From contig DAOUHO010000038.1 of the NCBI GenBank assembly GCA_034428595.1, positions 1-10,778 of the forward strand: 10,778 nucleotides of DNA, in the 5' to 3' direction. The notes beneath the pieces are model-generated. The model ran no database searches. It was not told the origin of the DNA and saw nothing but the letters and a program-made list of their open reading frames with translations. This stretch comes from JAJECS01 sp034428595. Lineage in GTDB: Bacteria; Chloroflexota; UBA11872. The position numbers and the translations under genes are program-made. Within the stretch, counting starts at the first letter, position 1. The number at the start of each line of letters is the position of its first letter. Positions 6,867 to 10,778 of the stretch are shown in pieces.

Positions 6867-7636
6867 TGAGCGTCCTCGACCGCTTCCGCCTCGACGGCCG
6901 CCGCGCGCTGGTGACGGGCGGCGGCACCGGCATCGGCCGGGGCCTCGCCCATGCACTGGCCGAAGCCGGCGCCGACGTCGCTATCTGCGGGCGCACCGAG
7001 GCCACGCTGGAGCGCACGGTTGCCGAGATCGAGTCGCTTGGCGCGCGTGCCAGGGCCATCGCCGCCGACGTGACGCGTGCCGACGACGTGCGCGCCGCGG
7101 TCCAGGCCGTCGTCGATGAATGGGGCGGGCTCGACATTGCGGTCAACAACGCCGGCATCACCACCTGGGTCGACGCGGTGGACATGCCCGAGGACGACTG
7201 GGACCGCGTGCTCGACACCAACCTCAAGGGCGTGTTCCTGTGCTCACAGGAGGCCGGACGCGTGATGATTCCGCAGGGGCGCGGCGCCATCGTCAACGTG
7301 GCCTCGATCTCAGCGCAGATCATCAACCGCCCGCAGCAGCAGGCCCACTACAGCGCGTCGAAGGCCGGCGTCGTCCATCTCACGCGCGCCTTGGCCGCCG
7401 AGTGGGCGGAGCACGGCGTGCGCGTCAACGCGGTGAGCCCCGGTTACACCCGCACCGAGATGGTCAACGCGCCCCACATGATCCCGGCCCGACCGATCTG
7501 GACGCGCGACACGCCCATGGGCCGCATGGCGGAGATCGAGGAGATCCAGGGCGCGGTGGTGTTTCTCGCCAGCGATGCCGCGGCCTACGTGACCGGCCAC
7601 GACCTGGTCGTCGACGGCGGCGTCACCGCCTGGTGA
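6866..7636 (+). CDS. SDR-family NAD(P)-dependent oxidoreductase
   Basis: 256 residues, a classical short-chain dehydrogenase. Cofactor motif TGGGTGIG is at 17-24, NNAG at 94-97, Asn119 in DTNLKG, a catalytic Ser in NVASIS (147 or 149) and YSASK at 162-166, followed by SPGYTRTEM (191-199) and a C-terminal GHDLVVDGGVTAW typical of the family. The start is GTG at 6866, whose G is the last base of the dehydrogenase stop TAG, which indicates translational coupling. Position 42-43 after the second strand reads GR, which is compatible with NADP, though this is uncertain. With a polyol dehydrogenase before it and a xylulokinase after it, a sugar or sugar-alcohol substrate is likely; gluconate 5-dehydrogenase-like or sugar 1-dehydrogenase activities are alternatives. 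The exact reaction cannot be read from the sequence. Confidence 0.92.
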   Translation: MSVLDRFRLDGRRALVTGGGTGIGRGLAHALAEAGADVAICGRTEATLERTVAEIESLGARARAIAADVTRADDVRAAVQAVVDEWGGLDIAVNNAGITTWVDAVDMPEDDWDRVLDTNLKGVFLCSQEAGRVMIPQGRGAIVNVASISAQIINRPQQQAHYSASKAGVVHLTRALAAEWAEHGVRVNAVSPGYTRTEMVNAPHMIPARPIWTRDTPMGRMAEIEEIQGAVVFLASDAAAYVTGHDLVVDGGVTAW

Positions 7637-7677
7637 CCAGGCGCGACTGAAGTGTCCGCGTTCGCCATAACGACGCA

Positions 7678-9195
7678 ATGAGCGATGACCTGCTGCTGGG
7701 TCTGGACCTCGGCACTACCAGCGCGCGGGCGGTGCTCGTCACGCGATCCGGTCGCATCCTGGCCACGCACGCCGCCGAATACCCCATGCACACCCCACGG
7801 CCCGGATGGGCCGAGCAGGACCCCGATACCTGGGAACGGGCGGCGTTCGAGGCGCTCGGCGCATGCGTCCGGGCCGCGCCGCATCCTTCGGCCATCCGGG
7901 GAATCGGACTCACCGGCCAGATGCACGGCGCGACGCTCCTGGACGCGCGCGACCAGTCGATCCGGCCGGCCATTCTCTGGTGCGACCAGCGCACGGCCGC
8001 GCAACGGCAGGCCATCGAAGGCGAGATCGGGCTGGCCGAGGTCATCGCGCGCACCGCCAACCCGCCGCTGGAGGGCTTCACCGCGCCCAAGCTCCTGTGG
8101 GTGCGCGAGCACGAGCCCGACGCCTATGCCCAAATCCGACGGGTGCTGCTGCCCAAGGACTTCATCCGCCTGCGCCTCACCGGCGAGGCCGCCACCGACG
8201 TCGCCGACGCCTCGGGCACGGCGCTCTTCGACGTGGCCAACCGTGGATGGTCCGAGGCCATGACGCGCGATCTGGAGATTCCCCTGGAGTGGCTGCCCCG
8301 CGTCGTCGAGTCGCCCGAGGCGGCGGGTGCTTTGACCGCCGCGGCGGCCGATGCCCTCGGCCTGGCCGCCGGACTCCCAGTTGCGGCGGGCGCGGGCGAT
8401 CAGGCCGCCGGCGGCGTCGCGGCGGGAATCGTCGGCGCAGGCGACGCGCTCGTGACCGTCGGGTCGTCGGGCGTGGTGTTCGTGGCCAGCGACCGGCCGC
8501 GCATCGATCCCGCGGGCCGCGTGCACACCTTCTGTCACGCCCTGCCGAGCACCTGGCACGTTATGGGCGTAACCCAAGGGGCCGGAATCTCCCTGCGCTG
8601 GGTGCGTGACACCCTGGGAGCACGCGACGCCGGTGATGGCGATCCTTACGACGCACTCACTCGCGAGGCGGCCGCATCGCCCGCCGGCAGCCGCGGGTTG
8701 ATCTGGCTGCCCTATCTTCAGGGCGAACGCACGCCGCACCTCGACCCGAACGCGCGTGGCGTGCTCTTCGGCCTCACGACGGCGCACGGGCGCGGCGACG
8801 TGGTGCGCGCCGTGCTGGAGGGCGTGGCGTTCAGCCTGCGCGACGGGCTGGAGATCATCCAGGAGCTCGGCCTGCCGGCGCGCCGGGTCAAGATCGCCGG
8901 CGGCGGCGCCCGCAGCCCGATCTGGCGGCAGATCGTGGCCGACGTGCTGGGTCTCCCAGTCAGCCTCGAGCCCGAGGACCGCGGCCCGGCATTCGGCGCG
9001 GCCCTGCTGGCCGGGGTTGCCGTCGGGGTTTACGACTCGGTCGAGGACGCGTGCGCGATCACCGCGAGCCAATCCCACCAGGTCGAACCGGGGGCAGCCA
9101 CGCGGGATGTCTACGAGGCGACCTACCGCCTCTATCGGGACCTCTATCCAGCACTGGCCGGATCGTTTGCCGAGGTTGCGTCGCTGCAGGGATAG
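7678..9195 (+). CDS. xylB: Xylulokinase (FGGY carbohydrate kinase)
   Basis: 505 residues, slightly longer than E. coli XylB. It phosphorylates D-xylulose with ATP to D-xylulose 5-phosphate for the pentose phosphate pathway. The N-terminal FGGY domain begins GLDLGTTSARAVL (8-20, Asp10 in the phosphate-binding motif). It carries GLTGQMHG (77-84), the xylulokinase-type QMHG signature, and ILWCDQRT (99-106). The catalytic base is probably Asp241 in GAGDQAAGG. The C-terminal domain has VGSSGVV (261-267), PYLQGERTPHLDPNARG (345-361), GVAFSLRDG (382-390) and the ATP-site IAGGGARSP (406-414). ATG at 7678 fits the family start, although no strong ribosome binding site precedes it. It follows the SDR gene by 41 bp and completes the operon. 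A related ketopentose kinase is the main alternative, but the motifs favour xylulokinase. Confidence 0.93.
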   Translation: MSDDLLLGLDLGTTSARAVLVTRSGRILATHAAEYPMHTPRPGWAEQDPDTWERAAFEALGACVRAAPHPSAIRGIGLTGQMHGATLLDARDQSIRPAILWCDQRTAAQRQAIEGEIGLAEVIARTANPPLEGFTAPKLLWVREHEPDAYAQIRRVLLPKDFIRLRLTGEAATDVADASGTALFDVANRGWSEAMTRDLEIPLEWLPRVVESPEAAGALTAAAADALGLAAGLPVAAGAGDQAAGGVAAGIVGAGDALVTVGSSGVVFVASDRPRIDPAGRVHTFCHALPSTWHVMGVTQGAGISLRWVRDTLGARDAGDGDPYDALTREAAASPAGSRGLIWLPYLQGERTPHLDPNARGVLFGLTTAHGRGDVVRAVLEGVAFSLRDGLEIIQELGLPARRVKIAGGGARSPIWRQIVADVLGLPVSLEPEDRGPAFGAALLAGVAVGVYDSVEDACAITASQSHQVEPGAATRDVYEATYRLYRDLYPALAGSFAEVASLQG

Positions 9196-9213
9196 GCCAA
9201 ACCGCTGCGGGAC

Positions 9214-9615
9214 TCAGCGCACGCGCAGCTCGACCGTGCGCGTGCGGGGGCCGTCGCACTCGACCAGCATCACGTCCTGCCAGACGCCAATCTGGAGCCG
9301 TCCGTCGACGATTGGCACGAGCAGCTGATGACCCAGCAGGGCGGCGCGGACGTGGGCGGCCGCGTTGTCCTCCGACCCCCGGTTGTGCGCGTAGTCGCCG
9401 TGCCATGGGACCAGCTGCTCCAGCGCTTGGGCCAGGTCGTCGAGCAGTCCCGCTTCAGGTTCGTTGATCGTGACGGCACAGGTGGTGTGCGGCACGCTGA
9501 CGAGCAGCAAACCGTCGCCTACGGCCCGCGTGTCGAGGGCCGCCTGGATTTGCCGACCGATTGGATGGACGGACGTTCGCGCGGAGGTGGCAATGCGCAG
9601 CTCGGCCAGGCGCAT
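9214..9615 (-). CDS. YjbQ/UPF0047 family protein (secondary thiamine-phosphate synthase type)
   Basis: 133 residues, a typical length for this single-domain cytoplasmic family. Conserved features are HTTCAVTINE (43-52), LLDDL (57-61), His77 in YAHN, SEDNAAAH (81-88), LLGHQL (93-98), the DGRLQIGVWQDV stretch (104-115) and ECDGPRTR (119-126). Some members show weak thiamine-phosphate synthase activity, but the physiological role of the family is unsettled. ATG at 9615 follows the stop of the upstream HAD gene by one base (TGA, C, ATG), suggesting coupled translation; an ATG three codons upstream (9624) is an alternative that would overlap that gene by eight bases. It converges on xylulokinase with only 18 bp between stops and no visible terminator hairpin. 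Confidence 0.93.
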   Translation of the reverse strand: MRLAELRIATSARTSVHPIGRQIQAALDTRAVGDGLLLVSVPHTTCAVTINEPEAGLLDDLAQALEQLVPWHGDYAHNRGSEDNAAAHVRAALLGHQLLVPIVDGRLQIGVWQDVMLVECDGPRTRTVELRVR

Positions 9616-9616
9616 G

Positions 9617-10375
9617 TCAGGCATCCGCGGCTGTCCCCGCGCCGGCGGGGCGCGAGAGCTCGCGCCAGCCGGGTCCCAGAGCCAGACGCGCGGCGTCCAC
9701 CAGGTTCCGGGCCGCGGCCACGCCGGGAGGGGCCGCCGTTCCATCGCGCGCCAGCCACACCACAGGCATCCCGCAGCGTTGCGCGCCGCCGACGTCGTTG
9801 GCCAGGTCGTCGCCGATGAGCACGCAGTCGGCAAGGTCGGCGTCGACCGCGGCGGCGGCGGCGGCGAAGATGCGCGCGTCCGGCTTCTCGGCGCCGACTG
9901 CTGCCGAAATGACGACAGGGTCCAGACCATCGCCAAGTCCAACCTCGTCGAGGACCAGTGGCAGCAGGTAGCTGAAGTTGCTCAGGACGCCGGCGCGCAC
10001 GCCGGCCGCTCGCACCAGCTCGATGGCCGGACGGGCGTCGGGCAGCACACGGCTCTCAAAGGCCGCCGCCAGCTCGTCGGCGACGTGGTTCAGATCGAGC
10101 CGCACGGGTTCGGTGTCGCCCAGCGCTTCTAGGTAGACCCGGGCGTCGGCGATGCGCAGCCGTTCGAGGTCGGCGGCCGTGCGCACCGAGGCGTAGTGGG
10201 CCTTGTAGTAGCGCATCTCCGCGTGCAGGGCGGCGTCGAGGCGCGCGCGCGGCAGCTCGACCCCGATTTGTCCCAAGGCGTCGGCCATGTAGTCGAACGG
10301 CGAGGGATCGTCCGGGAAGTGGATCAGCGTGCCGTAGGCGTCGAAGAACACGGCCGCCGGGTGCGAGGCGCTCAC
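9617..10375 (-). CDS. HAD-superfamily hydrolase (haloacid dehalogenase-like phosphatase)
   Basis: About 252 residues with a GTG start at 10375. All four HAD motifs are present: motif I FFDAYGTLIHF with nucleophile Asp12 and Tyr14, as in the DxYGTL subgroup; motif II LSNFS with Ser132; motif III Lys164 in EKPDARIF; motif IV IGDDLANDVGGA (188-199) with Asp189/190 and Asp194. A helical cap lies between motifs I and II (about 25-105). It is likely a phosphatase on a small phosphorylated metabolite, or less likely a dehalogenase. The start is uncertain: the frame is open to an ATG at 10450, but the extra 25 residues do not look like family sequence and crowd an extragenic repeat. The GTG has only a weak GGTAGG-type site upstream. 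It lies directly upstream of the YjbQ gene and is probably co-transcribed with it. Confidence 0.88.
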   Translation of the reverse strand: MSASHPAAVFFDAYGTLIHFPDDPSPFDYMADALGQIGVELPRARLDAALHAEMRYYKAHYASVRTAADLERLRIADARVYLEALGDTEPVRLDLNHVADELAAAFESRVLPDARPAIELVRAAGVRAGVLSNFSYLLPLVLDEVGLGDGLDPVVISAAVGAEKPDARIFAAAAAAVDADLADCVLIGDDLANDVGGAQRCGMPVVWLARDGTAAPPGVAAARNLVDAARLALGPGWRELSRPAGAGTAADA

Positions 10376-10476
10376 ACGGGAACCTACCACCCGCGACCTC
10401 GAGACCGTTGCAAAATCCGGTGTGGCAAAGGATGGCCGCGCGAATCCCATCCGCCCCCAGATTCAGTGAACGATGG

Positions 10477-10496
10477 ATTCCCGCCTTCGCGGGAAT
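10477..10496. repeat. Dispersed extragenic palindrome of the ATTCCC-N8-GGGAAT type
   Basis: ATTCCCGC (10477-10484) and GCGGGAAT (10489-10496) form a perfect 8-bp stem with a CTTC loop, flanked by GATGG on the left and GACGAAGG on the right. The core matches ATTCCC-N8-GGGAAT, the form of the Neisseria dRS3 element, and closely similar palindromes are scattered through many unrelated bacterial genomes. It sits in the 273-bp gap between the HAD gene and the last gene. No T-run follows in either direction. The rest of that gap (10376-10648) shows no convincing gene; short open frames across the repeat are the usual spurious translations. Confidence 0.8.
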
Positions 10497-10648
10497 GACG
10501 AAGGGCACGCAAGGGTCTCCCATCCTCCGGAGTGGGCGTGGCGTCGACGCGGGTGGGATGATGGGGGCGCTTTCGTCGGGATGGCGTTGGCCGTGACCGG
10601 CCCACCGGCGCTGCCGGCAGCGGCGTCCCGCCTTTGAAGGTGCACGCA

Positions 10649-10778
10649 ATGCCGCCGAAATCCACGGCCGCCGCCCGCTGGCGCGACGCCCTCCGCACCA
10701 ATCCCGACTATGTCGTCTACGTACCGGCCGACGACGACACGCCGGAGCACGACACCGGCCCGCGGCCGGACGGGCCGT
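10649..10778 (+). CDS. Unrecognised protein, 5' end only
   Basis: An ATG at 10649 preceded by GAAGGTG at good spacing opens a frame that runs to the window edge (43 codons). The encoded start is MPPKSTAAARWRDALRTNPD, then YVVYVPADDDTPEHDTGPRP. Third codon positions are almost all G or C, matching the genuine genes here, so the frame is probably real. There is no signal peptide or membrane segment in the visible part. It is transcribed divergently from the HAD gene. I do not recognise the family from this fragment; an acidic, Pro-rich linker-like stretch is all that can be described. Confidence 0.6.
   Translation, partial: MPPKSTAAARWRDALRTNPDYVVYVPADDDTPEHDTGPRPDGP

Noticed and set aside
9196..9213. 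Possible terminator between the convergent xylB and YjbQ genes
   Set aside because: The 18-bp gap contains no inverted repeat or T-run.
10376..10450. Longer HAD protein starting at ATG 10450
   Set aside because: The extra 25 residues lack family features and no well-spaced ribosome binding site precedes that ATG; the GTG at 10375 starts close to motif I, as usual. This is kept as an alternative.
10463..10596. Short open frames across the palindromic repeat (translations such as VIPAKAGIH or SFPRRRESI)
   Set aside because: These are the recognisable spurious translations of the ATTCCC-N8-GGGAAT repeat, not genes.
10609..10622. Perfect 14-bp palindrome CGCTGCCGGCAGCG upstream of the last gene
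   Set aside because: It is short and entirely G/C-rich in a GC-rich background, with no associated operator or regulator gene, so chance is a fair explanation.

Overview
The window is a GC-rich, densely coded bacterial chromosome segment. Codons end overwhelmingly in G or C, start codons include GTG, gaps are short, and two families of dispersed palindromic repeats are present. Gene content (a tandem family of cytoplasmic sialidase-fold proteins, formate-tetrahydrofolate ligase, a polyol/pentose cassette, a YjbQ protein) and the repeat types would fit an uncultured environmental heterotroph, perhaps a Chloroflexota member. That placement is a guess from style, not from a marker gene.

Left part, minus strand (1-3760): three complete head-to-tail paralogues of a roughly 400-residue Asp-box (BNR/sialidase superfamily) protein, plus the first 15 codons of a fourth at the left edge. 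Spacers are only 34-37 bp and each gene has its own GGGAG-type ribosome binding site, so they form one operon read right to left. The first 116 bp of the window repeat exactly at 1235-1350, so the array has expanded or been homogenised recently. Gene 1 is a mosaic: its ends resemble gene 2, and parts of its middle resemble gene 3.

Centre (3761-5849): a 258-bp gap holds a compound palindromic repeat and a small hairpin. To its right is a full-length formate-tetrahydrofolate ligase gene (fhs, minus strand). A 148-bp divergent promoter region follows.

Right-centre, plus strand (5850-9195): a zinc-dependent polyol dehydrogenase, an SDR-family oxidoreductase (its GTG start overlaps the preceding TAG by one base) and a xylulokinase. 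Together they suggest oxidation of a sugar alcohol to a ketopentose, then phosphorylation into the pentose phosphate pathway. No transporter or regulator lies inside the window.

Right end (9214-10778): a minus-strand pair, a HAD-family phosphatase-like gene followed one base later by a YjbQ/UPF0047 gene, converges on the xylulokinase. A 273-bp gap with an ATTCCC-N8-GGGAAT extragenic repeat then leads to the 5' end of an unrecognised plus-strand gene that runs off the window.

I found no RNA genes, CRISPR array, transposase, phage genes or defence genes. The most notable signal is the recently rearranged sialidase-like array.
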